A DNA stretch of 64,000 nucleotides from Roseicyclus sp. Lineage in GTDB: Bacteria > Pseudomonadota > Alphaproteobacteria > Rhodobacterales > Rhodobacteraceae. The DNA is taken from assembly GCA_018401965.1 (NCBI GenBank), contig JAGYJU010000020.1:248001-312000 (forward strand), written 5' to 3'. Positions 1-9,366 of this stretch are shown here, one piece after another. A program made the position numbers and the translations under genes. The notes beneath the pieces were generated by a model. The model was not told the DNA's origin, made no database searches, and was given only the letters and a program-made list of their open reading frames with translations. Numbering within the stretch: position 1 is the stretch's first letter; every line of letters starts with the position of its first letter.

Positions 1-534
1 GCGCTGCGGCCCGACGGGTTATTCCTGTCGGTGGCTTTTGGCGGTGAAACCCTGACCGAACTGCGGCAGGCGATGGCACAGGCCGAAACCGAGGTTCTGG
101 GCGGGCTGAGCCCCCGCGTGGCCCCTATGGCCGAAATTCGCGACATGGGCGCGCTCTTGCAGCGCGCGGGCCTGGCCCTGCCGGTGGCCGACAGGTTGCC
201 CAAGACCGTGACCTACACGGATGCCTTTGCCCTGATGGCCGATCTGCGCGCGATGGGTGAAACCAACGCGCTGGCCGCACGCCACCGCGCGCCGGTGCCA
301 CGGGGGCTGTTTTTCCGGATGGCGGCCATCTATGCTGCGCGTTTTCCGGCCCGGGACGATCCTACCCGCATTCGCGCCACCTTCGAAATGATCTTTCTGT
401 CGGCATGGTCCCCGCATGACAGCCAACCCAAACCGCTCCGCCCCGGTGCAGCCAAGGCGCGTCTTGCCGACGCGCTTGGGACATCGGAGTTTGACGAAAC
501 CGCCCAACCGGTCCTACACCCGTCCGATGATTGA
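1..534 (+). CDS. SAM-dependent methyltransferase, C-terminal part (BioC/NDUFAF5-like)
   Basis: The reading frame is open from base 1 to a TGA at 532-534, so the start lies outside the window. The visible 177 residues begin at A-L-R-P-D-G-L-F-L, which resembles the strand and loop after the SAM-binding core of class I methyltransferases. They continue with the G-G-E-T-L-x-E-L-R pattern and a C-terminal region like the BioC / NDUFAF5 family. The catalytic N-terminal half is missing, so substrate and exact family cannot be fixed. It ends 12 bases before hemH and is probably cotranscribed with it. Confidence 0.7.
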   Translation, partial: ALRPDGLFLSVAFGGETLTELRQAMAQAETEVLGGLSPRVAPMAEIRDMGALLQRAGLALPVADRLPKTVTYTDAFALMADLRAMGETNALAARHRAPVPRGLFFRMAAIYAARFPARDDPTRIRATFEMIFLSAWSPHDSQPKPLRPGAAKARLADALGTSEFDETAQPVLHPSDD

Positions 535-546
535 GGTCGCCAAAGA

Positions 547-1623
547 ATGAACATGATGTCCGAGCCGCAAGCCGCCCAGCCAGCAACCGACCTGCCCCAT
601 GCGCCCGCCGATCACCCAAAGGTGAAATTCGGCAAGGTCGGCGTGTTGTTGGCCAATCTCGGGACGCCGGACCATTACAGCTATTGGCCGATGCGGCGCT
701 ACCTGAACGAATTCCTGTCGGACAAGCGTGTCATCGACTACAGCCCCTGGATCTGGCAGCCGCTGTTGCAGCTTGTGATCCTGACCAAGCGGCCGTTTTC
801 CTCGGGCGCGAATTACAAGTCGATCTGGAACGAAGAGCTCAACGAAAGCCCGCTTGCGACCATCACCAAGGCGCAAACCGCCGAGATGGCAAAGCGCATG
901 GCGGCACGCTATGGCGACAACGTGGTGGTCGATTACTGCATGCGGTACGGCAACCCCTCGACCAAGTCCAAGGTCGATGCGCTGGTTGCCCAGGGCTGCA
1001 CCAAGATCCTGTTTTTCCCGCTGTATCCGCAATACGCGGGCGCGACATCGGCCACGGCCTGCGATCAGTTTTTCCGCAGCCTCGAAAACATCAAGTGGCA
1101 ACCGATCGTGCGCACGGTCGAACCCTATTACGAAGATCCGCTTTATATCGACGCCTTGGCGCAATCGGTGGAACGCGCCTATGCGGGCCTTGAAAACCGG
1201 CCCGATGTGCTGGTGTGCAGCTACCACGGGGTGCCCAAGCGCTACCTGATGGAAGGCGATCCCTACCATTGCCAGTGCCAGAAAACCACGCGCCTGCTGC
1301 GCGAACGGCTTGGCTGGGACAAGACAGAGGTCGTGACCACCTTCCAAAGCCGCTTTGGGCCCGAGGAATGGCTGCAACCCTATACCGTGGAAGAGGTGGC
1401 GCGGCTTGCCGAACAGGGCAAGAAACGTATCGCCGTGATCGCCCCCGCCTTCAGCGCCGATTGCATCGAAACGCTGGAAGAGATCAACGAAGAGATCAAG
1501 GAAAGCTTCGAGCACGCCGGCGGCGAGGAATTCACCTATATTCCCTGCCTCAACGACGACGCCGCCCATCTGGACGCGTTGGCCGCCGTGGTGGAACAGA
1601 ACCTGAAAGGGTGGCTCGACTGA
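547..1623 (+). CDS. hemH: Ferrochelatase
   Basis: Inserts Fe2+ into protoporphyrin IX, the last step of protoheme synthesis. The product is 358 aa, a normal bacterial length. Visible motifs are V-G-V-L-L-A-N-L-G-T-P near residue 31, F-F-P-L-Y-P-Q-Y-A-G-A-T-S-A-T near 156-170 and the metal-site histidine in S-Y-H-G-V-P near residue 227. Cysteines in a C-Q-C-Q segment around 242-245, and D-C-I-E-T-L-E-E near the C-terminus, are also family features. The start is the first ATG of M-N-M-M, and the alternative M3/M4 starts cannot be excluded. The upstream methyltransferase is 12 bases away, suggesting an operon. Confidence 0.96.
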   Translation: MNMMSEPQAAQPATDLPHAPADHPKVKFGKVGVLLANLGTPDHYSYWPMRRYLNEFLSDKRVIDYSPWIWQPLLQLVILTKRPFSSGANYKSIWNEELNESPLATITKAQTAEMAKRMAARYGDNVVVDYCMRYGNPSTKSKVDALVAQGCTKILFFPLYPQYAGATSATACDQFFRSLENIKWQPIVRTVEPYYEDPLYIDALAQSVERAYAGLENRPDVLVCSYHGVPKRYLMEGDPYHCQCQKTTRLLRERLGWDKTEVVTTFQSRFGPEEWLQPYTVEEVARLAEQGKKRIAVIAPAFSADCIETLEEINEEIKESFEHAGGEEFTYIPCLNDDAAHLDALAAVVEQNLKGWLD

Positions 1624-1626
1624 CCG

Positions 1627-1764
1627 TCAGGCAGCGACCGTTTGCACCGGGCGACCGGTGTAGACGGTGTTGTCAACACGGACGCAGACCATGCCATTGG
1701 CAAGGCGTTTCACGAACAGGCCCTGGATCGAAACGCAGGTGCCAAGATAAATCGTGGTAATCAC
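1627..1764 (-). CDS. Small conserved-looking protein (45 aa)
   Basis: A short reverse-strand frame occupies the gap between hemH and mutT. It begins with GTG at 1764-1762, preceded by a GGGG-containing ribosome site, and ends with TGA at 1629-1627, converging on hemH with 3 bases between the stops. The translation starts M-I-T-T-I-Y-L-G-T-C-V-S-I-Q-G and ends in Q-T-V-A-A. Codon use is host-like, with G/C third positions. It resembles a short Rhodobacteraceae protein seen near hemH (recollection, not checked here). No function is known to me. It has no signal peptide or membrane segment. Confidence 0.6.
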   Translation of the reverse strand: MITTIYLGTCVSIQGLFVKRLANGMVCVRVDNTVYTGRPVQTVAA

Positions 1765-1875
1765 TGAACATACCCCAAGATTCCGATGCGCAGATACTAG
1801 GTCAGCACCTCCGGACCGCCTATCGGGGGAAATGACGCCCGCGCCTATCTTTCGATAAGCATCCCTGCCGATTGA

Positions 1876-2274
1876 CTATAGCCAGTCGCGCAAGATCGGG
1901 ATCAGCGGGATATCGGCCGGCGGCATCGGGTAGGTGCGCAACGCCGATTTATCGACCCAGGCCAAGGTTTGGCCTTCGCGCGCTTGCGGAATACCTTGCC
2001 ATTTGCGGCAGGCGAACAGCGGCATCAGCAGATGGAAATCATCATAGCTGTGGCTGGCAAAGGTCAGCGGCGCAAGACACGACGCCCAGGTGTCGATGCC
2101 AAGTTCTTCCTGCAATTCCCGGATCAGCGCATGTTCGGGCGTTTCGCCCGGTTCGACCTTGCCGCCCGGAAATTCCCACAAGCCCGCAAGCGATTTTCCG
2201 GGCGGGCGCTGTGCCAGCAAGACCCGACCGTCGCGGTCGATCAGCGCGACGGCCGAAACAAGAACGGTCTTCAT
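1876..2274 (-). CDS. mutT: Nudix hydrolase, 8-oxo-dGTP diphosphatase type
   Basis: Removes oxidised dGTP from the nucleotide pool or hydrolyses a related nucleoside diphosphate derivative. The 132-aa protein carries a complete Nudix box, G-G-K-V-E-P-G-E-T then R-E-L-Q-E-E-L-G-I, around residues 37-59. M-K-T-V-L-V at 2274 is the natural start. The in-frame upstream extension reads into the end of argJ and does not look like protein. The gene follows argJ by 22 bases on the same strand, so the two are likely cotranscribed. Assignment to MutT rather than another Nudix subfamily rests on size and the N-terminal V-x-A-V-A-L-I-D pattern. Confidence 0.9.
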   Translation of the reverse strand: MKTVLVSAVALIDRDGRVLLAQRPPGKSLAGLWEFPGGKVEPGETPEHALIRELQEELGIDTWASCLAPLTFASHSYDDFHLLMPLFACRKWQGIPQAREGQTLAWVDKSALRTYPMPPADIPLIPILRDWL

Positions 2275-2296
2275 CGACGGCCCCCCCGGACGTTCG

Positions 2297-3628
2297 TCAC
2301 GACCGGTAATCGGCGTTGATGTCGATATAGGCATGGGTCAAATCGCAGGTCCACACCGTCGCGGAGCCTTTGCCAAGACCAAGGTCAACGGCGATGATCA
2401 GTTCCTGACCGGTCATGTAACCGGCCACCGTTTCCTCGACATAGCTTTCGGCACGCCAGCCCTTTTCGGCCACCAGATGTTCGCCAAAGCGGATGGTTAA
2501 CAGGTCACGGTCGGCGGTTGCGCCCGATTTGCCGACGGCCATCACGATCCGGCCCCAGTTCGGATCCTGGCCCGCGATGGCGGTTTTCACCAAGGGCGAA
2601 TTGGCGATGGACCGCGCCACCTTGTCGGCGTCACGCGCCGATTTCGCCCCGGTGACCCGCACTTCGACCAGCTTGGTGGCGCCTTCGCCATCGCGCACGA
2701 TCTGCAGTGCCAGATCGCGCATCACCGCATCCAGCGCCGCCGCAAAGACGCGCCCGTCGGCAGTCCGGGCCGAGGTGATGGGCAAATTGCCCGCCCGCCC
2801 CGTCGCCGCCACCAGCACGCTGTCAGAGGTCGAGGTGTCGCTGTCGACCGTCACCGCGTTGAAGCTGCGCTTGGTGGCCGCCGACAGCATTGCCTGCAAA
2901 CCATCCTGCGTCACGGCGGCATCGGTAAAGATATAGCCCAGCATGGTCGCCATATCGGGCGCGATCATGCCCGAGCCTTTGGCAAAGCCCGCGATCCTGA
3001 CCGGTTTTCCACCGATCTCGACCTCTGCCATGGCGCCCTTTGGAAAGGTGTCGGTGGTCATGATCGCGCGCGCGGCGACATCGGCCTTGGCCGCATCCAA
3101 CCCGTCGACCAGCACCGGCAGAATGGCGGTGATCTTGTCGGCGGGCAGCGGTTCCCCGATCACCCCGGTGGAAGAGGTGAACACATGCCCCGCCGGGATC
3201 TTGAGCGCCGCTGCCGCTGCCTCTGCGATCAACATCACGTCGGATGCCCCGCGCGCGCCGGTAAAGGTGTTCGCGTTGCCGGAATTCACGACAATGGCAA
3301 AGCCGTTCCTGGGCGCATCAGACAATGCCTTGAGCTTGTCCTGGCAATCCAGCACCGCCGCCGATCGGGTGGCGGACCGGGTGAACACCCCGGCAATCGT
3401 CGACCCGGCGGCGATATCCACCAGCATCACGTCTGTGCGGTTCTGGTATCGCACCCCCGCCTCGCCCGCCGCATAGCGGACGCCGTCAATCGCTGGCAGG
3501 TCGGGGAAAGACGCGGGCGCCAAGGGCGACACCTTCAACGCCGCCTTGCCCGCGGGCTTGGCGATCTTGTCTTTCTTGGAAACCTTGTCTTTCGACTTGG
3601 TCTTTTTCTTCTTGTCGTCCTTTGCCAT
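2297..3628 (-). CDS. argJ: Bifunctional ornithine/glutamate N-acetyltransferase
   Basis: Transfers acetyl from N-acetylornithine to glutamate in the cyclic arginine pathway and, in bifunctional forms, also makes N-acetylglutamate from acetyl-CoA. The 443-aa product has the self-cleavage motif P-D-M-A-T-M-L-G-Y, with the nucleophilic Thr of the beta chain, and G-N-A-N-T-F-T-G in the alpha chain. D-P-N-W-G-R near the C-terminal third is also typical. The first ~30 residues are an unusual lysine-rich extension (M-A-K-D-D-K-K-K-K). It precedes the conserved S-P-L-A-P region and is probably disordered. The gene sits between the PPIase and mutT on the same strand. Confidence 0.96.
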   Translation of the reverse strand: MAKDDKKKKTKSKDKVSKKDKIAKPAGKAALKVSPLAPASFPDLPAIDGVRYAAGEAGVRYQNRTDVMLVDIAAGSTIAGVFTRSATRSAAVLDCQDKLKALSDAPRNGFAIVVNSGNANTFTGARGASDVMLIAEAAAAALKIPAGHVFTSSTGVIGEPLPADKITAILPVLVDGLDAAKADVAARAIMTTDTFPKGAMAEVEIGGKPVRIAGFAKGSGMIAPDMATMLGYIFTDAAVTQDGLQAMLSAATKRSFNAVTVDSDTSTSDSVLVAATGRAGNLPITSARTADGRVFAAALDAVMRDLALQIVRDGEGATKLVEVRVTGAKSARDADKVARSIANSPLVKTAIAGQDPNWGRIVMAVGKSGATADRDLLTIRFGEHLVAEKGWRAESYVEETVAGYMTGQELIIAVDLGLGKGSATVWTCDLTHAYIDINADYRS

Positions 3629-3651
3629 CGCCCTGTTCCCCCGACGCGCTG

Positions 3652-4491
3652 TCAGTCAGCCAAAAGATCCAAATCCCGGATCACGGCGGGGTCAATGGTA
3701 ATTTCCGGGCGCACCACGTCGGCGGCAGCCGACAGTTCGGTGATCGCGGCATCGACGCGGGCGCGGCGCAGCCCGTCTTCCAGTTCGGCACGGACATCTT
3801 CCAGTGCCGGCGCCTCTTGGTCGCGCATGTCGTTCAACACCACGACGTGCCAGCCGAACTGGGTTTGCACGGGGGCCGACACTTCGCCCACCGCAAGCGC
3901 GAACACGGCGTTTTCAAAGTCGGGCACCATCATGCCCGCGGTGAACCAGCCCAACTGGCCACCGTTCGGGCCGGACGGGCCGGTGGACCGTTCCTGCGCC
4001 AGTTCCGCGAAATCCGCGCCTTCCGCCAAGGCTTCGATCACCGCGATGGCATCGGCTTCGGTTTCCAGCAGGATATGCGACGCGTTGTATTCGGTCACCG
4101 CGCCCGCGCTGCCATATTGCGCGTCATATTCGGCCTGCACCTCTTCTTCGGGCAGGTCGGCCAGGCCGATATCATCCAACAGCATCGCGGCCAGAAACGC
4201 GCGGCGTTCATTGGCAAGGCCCAACTCCATCCGCCGGGTCACATCTTGTGCTGCCACCGAGGCGAGGATTTCCTGCTGCACCAACTGTTCCAAAAGCCCG
4301 TCGAACAAGACGTTGTCCGGCAGTTCCTGGTATTGCGGCGGCAACATCTGCTGCATGGCGATGACATGGCCAAGGGTGATGTCGGTGCCGTTGACGGTGG
4401 CCAGGACCGTATCGGCGGTGGGGGCATCCTGGGCCGTGACGGGCAGGGCCAAAAGCGCCGTGATGGCGGCCGAGGCGAGGAACTTCTTCAT
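3652..4491 (-). CDS. Parvulin-type peptidyl-prolyl cis-trans isomerase, periplasmic
   Basis: Envelope protein folding factor of the SurA/PrsA/PpiD class. The 279-aa protein opens with a signal peptide, M-K-K-F-L-A-S-A-A-I-T-A-L-L-A-L-P-V-T-A ending before Q-D. It then has a SurA-like helical N-domain (V-N-G-T-D-I-T-x-G near residue 33) and a rotamase domain with A-S-H-I-L-L near 140, G-G-Q-L-G-W-F near 180 and F-G-W-H-V-V-V near 215. The start at 4491 is chosen because it gives a clean signal peptide, and the longer frame upstream is not protein-like. It lies divergent to secA and 23 bases upstream of argJ. Confidence 0.92.
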   Translation of the reverse strand: MKKFLASAAITALLALPVTAQDAPTADTVLATVNGTDITLGHVIAMQQMLPPQYQELPDNVLFDGLLEQLVQQEILASVAAQDVTRRMELGLANERRAFLAAMLLDDIGLADLPEEEVQAEYDAQYGSAGAVTEYNASHILLETEADAIAVIEALAEGADFAELAQERSTGPSGPNGGQLGWFTAGMMVPDFENAVFALAVGEVSAPVQTQFGWHVVVLNDMRDQEAPALEDVRAELEDGLRRARVDAAITELSAAADVVRPEITIDPAVIRDLDLLAD

Positions 4492-4711
4492 GGAACGCGT
4501 CCTTTTGCTTGGTCGCGGGCCGGTCCGCCCGCGTTGACACCTATGATACGGCCCCTTATGTCGCTTGACGATCACATCGGGGCCATAACCTGTTGCGGCC
4601 GTAGATAGACTGCCGCGATTGGGCGAACAACCCGGATGCCCCACACGATCATTTGAGTTTTCCCGGCCCGCGCGACATTCCGCGACCCGGCCACGACAAA
4701 AGGCGCGTTAC

Positions 4712-7408
4712 ATGCTTGGCTTCGGTTCGCTGGCGAAAAAGGTTTTCGGGTCTTCCAATGATCGCAAGGTCAAGGCCGTTCGGCCCCTGGTGGCGCAGAT
4801 CACGGCGCTGGAACCGGAGTATCAGGCAAAATCAGATGCCGACATCATCGCCAAGACCGCCGAATTGCGCGAACGCGCGCAGGCGGGCGAGGCGCTGAAC
4901 GATCTTTTGCCCGAAGCCTTCGCCAATTGCCGCGAAGCCGCGCGCCGCGCACTTGGCCTGCGCGCGCATGACGTGCAGCTGATCGGTGGCATCTTCCTGC
5001 ACCAGGGCAATATCGCCGAAATGAAGACCGGCGAAGGCAAGACGCTGGTCGCGACATTTCCCGCCTATCTGAACGCGCTGACCGGCAAGGGCGTGCATAT
5101 CGTCACCGTCAACGATTACCTTGCGAAACGCGATGCCGACTGGATGGGCAAGGTCTATGCCGCGCTTGGCCTGACCACCGGCGTGGTCTACCCGCGCCAG
5201 CCCGACGCCGAAAAGCGCGCCGCCTATGCCGCCGACATCACCTATGCGACCAACAACGAACTCGGGTTCGACTACCTGCGCGACAACATGCGCGCCAGCC
5301 TGGAAGAAATGGCCCAGCGCGGGCATAATTTCGCCGTGGTGGACGAGGTCGACAGCATCCTGATCGACGAGGCGCGCACGCCGCTGATCATTTCCGGCCC
5401 GTCGCAGGACCGGTCCGATCTGTATGTGTCGATCGACAAGATCATCCCCGAGGTGCAGGAAGATCATTACACATTGGATGAAAAGGCCCGCAACGCGACC
5501 TTTACCGATGAAGGCAACGATTTTCTCGAAGACCGCCTGCACCAGGTCGGCCTGCTGCCCGAAGGCCAAAGCCTGTATGACCCCGAAAGCACGACCATCG
5601 TGCATCACGTCACCAACGCGCTGCGCGCCCACAAGCTGTTTCACAAGGATCAGCAATACATGGTGCGGTCCGGCGAAGTGGTGCTGGTCGATGAATTCAC
5701 CGGCCGCATGATGCCGGGCCGCCGCCTGTCTGACGGGCTGCACCAGGCGATCGAGGCCAAGGAAGGCTGCCAGATTCAGCCTGAGAACGTCACCCTCGCC
5801 TCTGTGACCTTCCAGAATTATTTCCGGCTCTATGACAAGCTGGCGGGCATGACCGGAACGGCCCTGACCGAGGCCGAGGAATTCATGTCGATCTACGGGC
5901 TTGGCGTGGTGGAAATTCCGACCAACGTGCCGGTCGCGCGCATCGATGATGATGATGCCGTTTATCGCACCGCCCGCGAAAAATACGAGGCCATCGTGGA
6001 AACCATCCGCGAAGCCCATGCCAAGGGCCAGCCGGTTCTGGTGGGCACCACTTCGATCGAGAAATCCGAAATGCTGGGCCGGATGCTGGAGACGGCGGGC
6101 CTGCCCCACAACATCCTGAACGCGCGCCAGCATGAACAAGAAGCCCAGATCGTGGCCGATGCCGGCAAGCTGGGCGGCATCACCATCGCCACCAACATGG
6201 CCGGGCGCGGCACCGACATCAAGCTTGGCGGCAATGTCGAATTCAAGATCATGCAAGCCATCGAAGCCAACCCCGAGGGCGACCATGCCGCGATCCGCAC
6301 CCGGATCGAGGCGGACCACAAGGATGATGAGCAAAAGGTAAAAGACGCCGGCGGCCTTTACGTTCTGGCCACTGAACGCCACGAATCGCGTCGCATCGAC
6401 AACCAGCTGCGCGGCCGGTCCGGCCGCCAGGGTGACCCGGGCCGGTCGTCGTTCTTCCTGTCGCTCGAAGATGACCTGATGCGGATCTTCGGGTCTGAAA
6501 AGCTCGACAAGATGCTGTCGACGCTCGGCATGAAAGAGGGCGAGGCGATCATTCACCCCTGGGTCAACAAATCGCTGGAACGCGCGCAGGCCAAGGTGGA
6601 AGGCCGCAACTTCGACATCCGCAAGCAATTGCTGAAGTTTGACGACGTGATGAACGATCAGCGCAAGGTCATCTTTGGCCAGCGCCGCGAAGTCATGGCC
6701 GCCGAAGACATCGCCGAGGTCGCGCGCGACATGCGCCACCAGGTGATCGAGGACCTGGTGGCCACCCATATGCCGCCGAAAACCTACGCCGATCAGTGGG
6801 AGATCGACGAAATGGCCCAAGCCCTGCGCGACACGCTGGGCATCAATGTGCCGCTGGCCGATTGGGCCGCCGAAGATGGCGTCGACCAGGAAACCATCGA
6901 AGACCGCCTGGCCAAGGCCGCCGATGCATACATGGCATCCAAGGCGGCGCAATTCGGCCCGGACCAGATGCGCAACATCGAAAAGCAGGTGCTGCTGCAA
7001 ACCATCGATCAGAAATGGCGCGACCATTTGCTGACGCTGGAACATCTGCGGTCTGTCGTGGGCTTTCGCGGCTATGCACAGCGTGACCCGCTGAACGAAT
7101 ACAAGACCGAAGGCTTCCAGCTGTTCGAGGCGATGCTCGATGGGCTGCGCACCGATGTGACGGCAAAACTGGCCCGTATCCAGCCGCTGTCGCCCGAACA
7201 GCAGGAACAGTTGATCCGCCAGCTTCAGGCCCAGCAAGAGGCCGCGCAGCGCGCCCTTGAACCGGCCACGGTTGATGCCGAACAGGCCGCGAATGCGCGC
7301 CCCGGCTTTGACGAAACCAACCCCGAAACCTGGGGCAATCCGGGGCGCAACGATGCCTGCCCTTGCGGGTCCGGCAACAAGTTCAAGCACTGCCATGGCA
7401 GACTATAA
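4712..7408 (+). CDS. secA: Preprotein translocase ATPase SecA
   Basis: Drives Sec-dependent export through SecYEG. The 898-aa protein has the usual length. Walker A M-K-T-G-E-G-K-T is near residue 104, the DEAD-like [11 protein letters not shown] is near 210, and [10 protein letters not shown] is near 565. The C-terminal SEC-C zinc motif is [17 protein letters not shown] at 4712 starts [10 protein letters not shown]. The last codons (AGA CTA TAA) are unlike the rest of the gene: an integrative element has inserted at this exact point and supplies the final residues. The native end, ...H-C-H-G-R-L-A-stop, survives at 20950-20979. SecA therefore remains complete apart from loss of a terminal Ala. 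Confidence 0.97.
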   Translation: MLGFGSLAKKVFGSSNDRKVKAVRPLVAQITALEPEYQAKSDADIIAKTAELRERAQAGEALNDLLPEAFANCREAARRALGLRAHDVQLIGGIFLHQGNIAEMKTGEGKTLVATFPAYLNALTGKGVHIVTVNDYLAKRDADWMGKVYAALGLTTGVVYPRQPDAEKRAAYAADITYATNNELGFDYLRDNMRASLEEMAQRGHNFAVVDEVDSILIDEARTPLIISGPSQDRSDLYVSIDKIIPEVQEDHYTLDEKARNATFTDEGNDFLEDRLHQVGLLPEGQSLYDPESTTIVHHVTNALRAHKLFHKDQQYMVRSGEVVLVDEFTGRMMPGRRLSDGLHQAIEAKEGCQIQPENVTLASVTFQNYFRLYDKLAGMTGTALTEAEEFMSIYGLGVVEIPTNVPVARIDDDDAVYRTAREKYEAIVETIREAHAKGQPVLVGTTSIEKSEMLGRMLETAGLPHNILNARQHEQEAQIVADAGKLGGITIATNMAGRGTDIKLGGNVEFKIMQAIEANPEGDHAAIRTRIEADHKDDEQKVKDAGGLYVLATERHESRRIDNQLRGRSGRQGDPGRSSFFLSLEDDLMRIFGSEKLDKMLSTLGMKEGEAIIHPWVNKSLERAQAKVEGRNFDIRKQLLKFDDVMNDQRKVIFGQRREVMAAEDIAEVARDMRHQVIEDLVATHMPPKTYADQWEIDEMAQALRDTLGINVPLADWAAEDGVDQETIEDRLAKAADAYMASKAAQFGPDQMRNIEKQVLLQTIDQKWRDHLLTLEHLRSVVGFRGYAQRDPLNEYKTEGFQLFEAMLDGLRTDVTAKLARIQPLSPEQQEQLIRQLQAQQEAAQRALEPATVDAEQAANARPGFDETNPETWGNPGRNDACPCGSGNKFKHCHGRL
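7382..7408 (+). repeat. Left attachment site (attL) at the secA 3' end
   Basis: Codons for [12 protein letters not shown], paired with the copy at 20950-20979. All eight shared amino-acid codons differ between the two copies only at synonymous positions. The first codons (TTC AAG CAC) are host-like and the last (AGA CTA TAA) element-like, so strand exchange lies around 7391-7398. A perfect 12-base palindrome, CTGCCATGGCAG, covers 7390-7401, as expected of a recombinase core. Confidence 0.8.
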
Positions 7409-7499
7409 GTTATTGATTTTAAACGATTAACTAAAAAATTTGCGCAACATCTGACGGTGTGTATGATATGCAAAACCGCCGTTTCAGATGGATTTATGG

Positions 7500-7513
7500 T
7501 TAGGTGTTAGGCA
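7500..7513 (+). repeat. Candidate integrase arm-type repeats, left end
   Basis: Two adjacent 7-base units, TTAGGTG and TTAGGCA, lie directly over the integrase start. The right end of the element has a similar pair at 20873-20893 sharing TTAGGCA. The pairing of short direct repeats near both ends suggests integrase arm binding sites. This is inference from position and sequence only. Confidence 0.3.
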
Positions 7514-8790
7514 ACACGAATACTGAGTTTCAAGAAAAGCTGGAAGACGGGCAGGTGCTGCTCTTCGCTCGTAATGGCATCTACCAAGTGCGTTTGTACA
7601 AAGGGAAGCGCCACTACATCTTCAAATCATTGAAGACACGTGACCTTGCTCAAGCTCGCAAACTGGCCGTGAAGGCGTTTTACGAGCTCGAGTTCCGCAA
7701 GGAAAATAACCTCCCCCTACAAGATAAGCGCTTTGCGGATGTGATCGACGAGTACGTTAAACACCGTGAGGCCCAGTACAAGCGTGGCACCTATGGTCAC
7801 AAGAACAAAGCCAAGCAAGAACAGACCAGCGTCTTCATGCTGCGCCAGATCAAGCGTGTTAGCAAATTCTGGCTGGAGTACAGCGGCAACATCGCTGTGG
7901 CAGCGATCGACAACGCTTGGCTGCGCAAATACGTGGCCTGGCGTGTTGATTACTACACCCGCATGCCAGCGCATGAGCGGCCACGAAATCACAAGCTGAT
8001 CCCAGCGGACAAAACACTGGAGTGGGAAACCACCTTTGCGATCACGCTGCTCAAGTATGCAACTGAGCAAGGATATCGAGGCACACAGCCTGTACCTACG
8101 TACCGCTTCAAAGCCGGCAAGTTTACTGTGCGTCCAGCGTTTACTGTGGATGAGTATCGCAAGCTCTACCTCGAGCTGCGTCGCTGGATCCGAGAAACCA
8201 AGAACCCCAAGTTCCGCTACACCCGTGAGATGCTGCGTGACTACGTGCTGCTGCTGTCAAACAGCGGCATACGTGTGGGCGAGGCCAATAGCCTGCTGGA
8301 GAGCAATGTTGAGGTCTTCACGGACAAGAAGGGGCGCACAAACTACTATCTGCGTGTCACGGGCAAGACAGGCGAGCGCTTGGTGGTCATGCGGGCGGCG
8401 GGCATACGCTGCATTGAGCGCACACTGGAGCGCAACAAGGCGTGGCGCTCTACATGGCAGCAGACGGCCAAAGCAGGGCAAAAGCAGCACAACCGAAAGA
8501 CCACTGAATACCGTGACTGGCTGTTTCCCATGGTGGACGGCAACAAGATCATCACGCTGGCCGATCAGTTCCGAGTTATTTTAAGACGGGCGGGCATTGA
8601 GACCAGCAGCAATGGCCAGTCGTATTCGCTGTACTGCTTGCGGCATTTTTATGCTGTGCAGACGTTGAACCGTGGCCAAGCAAACGTGTTCCACATTGCT
8701 CGCAACATGGGCACCAGCATTGAAATCCTCAACGATTACTACGGCAGTCACTCGACCACGATGGATGTGGCGACTGAGTTGGGTGGATGA
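7504..8790 (+). CDS. Tyrosine recombinase (integrase) of the secA-targeting element
   Basis: Site-specific recombinase expected to integrate and excise the element at the secA 3' end. It is 428 aa with an N-terminal arm-binding/SAM-like region (D-L-A-Q-A-R-K-L near 50) and a C-terminal catalytic domain. The first catalytic Arg is in S-G-I-R-V-G-E-A-N near residue 258, and the box-II Arg is in Y-C-L-R-H-F-Y near 380. The region A-R-N-M-G-T-S-I-E-I-L-N-D-Y-Y-G-S-H holds the nucleophilic Tyr. The usual His of H-x-x-R is Tyr here, as I recall also in related proteobacterial integrases. GTG at 7504 is the only reasonable start. The gene begins 95 bases from attL and reads into the element. Confidence 0.92.
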   Translation: MLGNTNTEFQEKLEDGQVLLFARNGIYQVRLYKGKRHYIFKSLKTRDLAQARKLAVKAFYELEFRKENNLPLQDKRFADVIDEYVKHREAQYKRGTYGHKNKAKQEQTSVFMLRQIKRVSKFWLEYSGNIAVAAIDNAWLRKYVAWRVDYYTRMPAHERPRNHKLIPADKTLEWETTFAITLLKYATEQGYRGTQPVPTYRFKAGKFTVRPAFTVDEYRKLYLELRRWIRETKNPKFRYTREMLRDYVLLLSNSGIRVGEANSLLESNVEVFTDKKGRTNYYLRVTGKTGERLVVMRAAGIRCIERTLERNKAWRSTWQQTAKAGQKQHNRKTTEYRDWLFPMVDGNKIITLADQFRVILRRAGIETSSNGQSYSLYCLRHFYAVQTLNRGQANVFHIARNMGTSIEILNDYYGSHSTTMDVATELGG

Positions 8791-8851
8791 TTACTAATTT
8801 GCAGCAATCCAAGCCAGACGAGGAACAGTGAGAAAACAGCGTCTAACAACA

Positions 8852-8880
8852 TTGACACAGAAAATTTCGCCAAGTCTTAT
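8852..8880 (+). promoter_or_regulatory. Candidate sigma-70-type promoter for the lipoprotein gene
   Basis: TTGACA at 8852-8857 is followed after 17 bases by TCTTAT at 8875-8880. TTATAA overlapping the latter is an alternative -10. It lies 24-50 bases upstream of the ATG at 8904, which has a good GAGGAG ribosome site. Confidence 0.45.
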
Positions 8881-8903
8881 AAAGACTGACTGAGGAGACC
8901 TAG

Positions 8904-9290
8904 ATGAAAACGCCAAATATTGCAGCAGGACTAGCGATACTTGCCCTGACAGGATGTGTGTCTTCGGAACCCAGCAGTACGTCATGGACGGGTGTGAACG
9001 ATGCAGCCATCCGGATGGCGTTAAACGACCGAGAGGTAGTGTACATCAACGAAGGCAACCAACAGATCGGCGGACGTCAGTCATGGTCGGTTGATGGAAC
9101 CACCCAAACAGCGGCCGGTAATGTTGGTGTTTGGACAGCACGTGGTGGTCAGTATTGTTCAAGAAGGGCTGCTGAAAATGAACCCCTGCCTACAGAATGG
9201 GACTGTTTTGCCTTCGCCATTACCACGGACGGGACAAAGATGCGCTTTGGTGAAGGTGCGTACACGTGGGTTGGACATTTTGTTGAATAA
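8904..9290 (+). CDS. Small lipoprotein of unknown function
   Basis: The 128-aa product starts with a short basic end and hydrophobic stretch leading to a lipobox, L-A-L-T-G-C, with the lipidated Cys at residue 18. The mature part contains two further cysteines (Q-Y-C-S-R-R and D-C-F-A-F) that could form a disulfide. It also has repeated short polar beta-like segments, for example W-S-V-D-G-T-T and the closing Y-T-W-V-G-H-F. I do not recognise the family. It follows the integrase by 113 bases on the same strand and has its own candidate promoter and a GAGGAG ribosome site. Codon use is element-like. It may be cargo. Confidence 0.7.
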   Translation: MKTPNIAAGLAILALTGCVSSEPSSTSWTGVNDAAIRMALNDREVVYINEGNQQIGGRQSWSVDGTTQTAAGNVGVWTARGGQYCSRRAAENEPLPTEWDCFAFAITTDGTKMRFGEGAYTWVGHFVE

Positions 9291-9366
9291 AATATCTTCA
9301 GCACGCCACGAGAATTAGAAAAAGCGTTGCCGAAGGAACGTTTAATTCTTAACTTAGATCAAAGTA

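Noticed and set aside
514..1569. 351-codon frame opposite hemH
   Set aside because: Antisense shadow; hemH motifs are unambiguous.
4832..7396. 854-codon open frame opposite secA
   Set aside because: It is the exact antisense shadow of secA, with Ala/Gly/His/Arg-heavy composition caused by G+C third positions. No known domain.
8794..8985. 63-codon reverse frame over the lipoprotein start
   Set aside because: It overlaps the promoter and signal peptide of a better supported gene and lacks a ribosome site.
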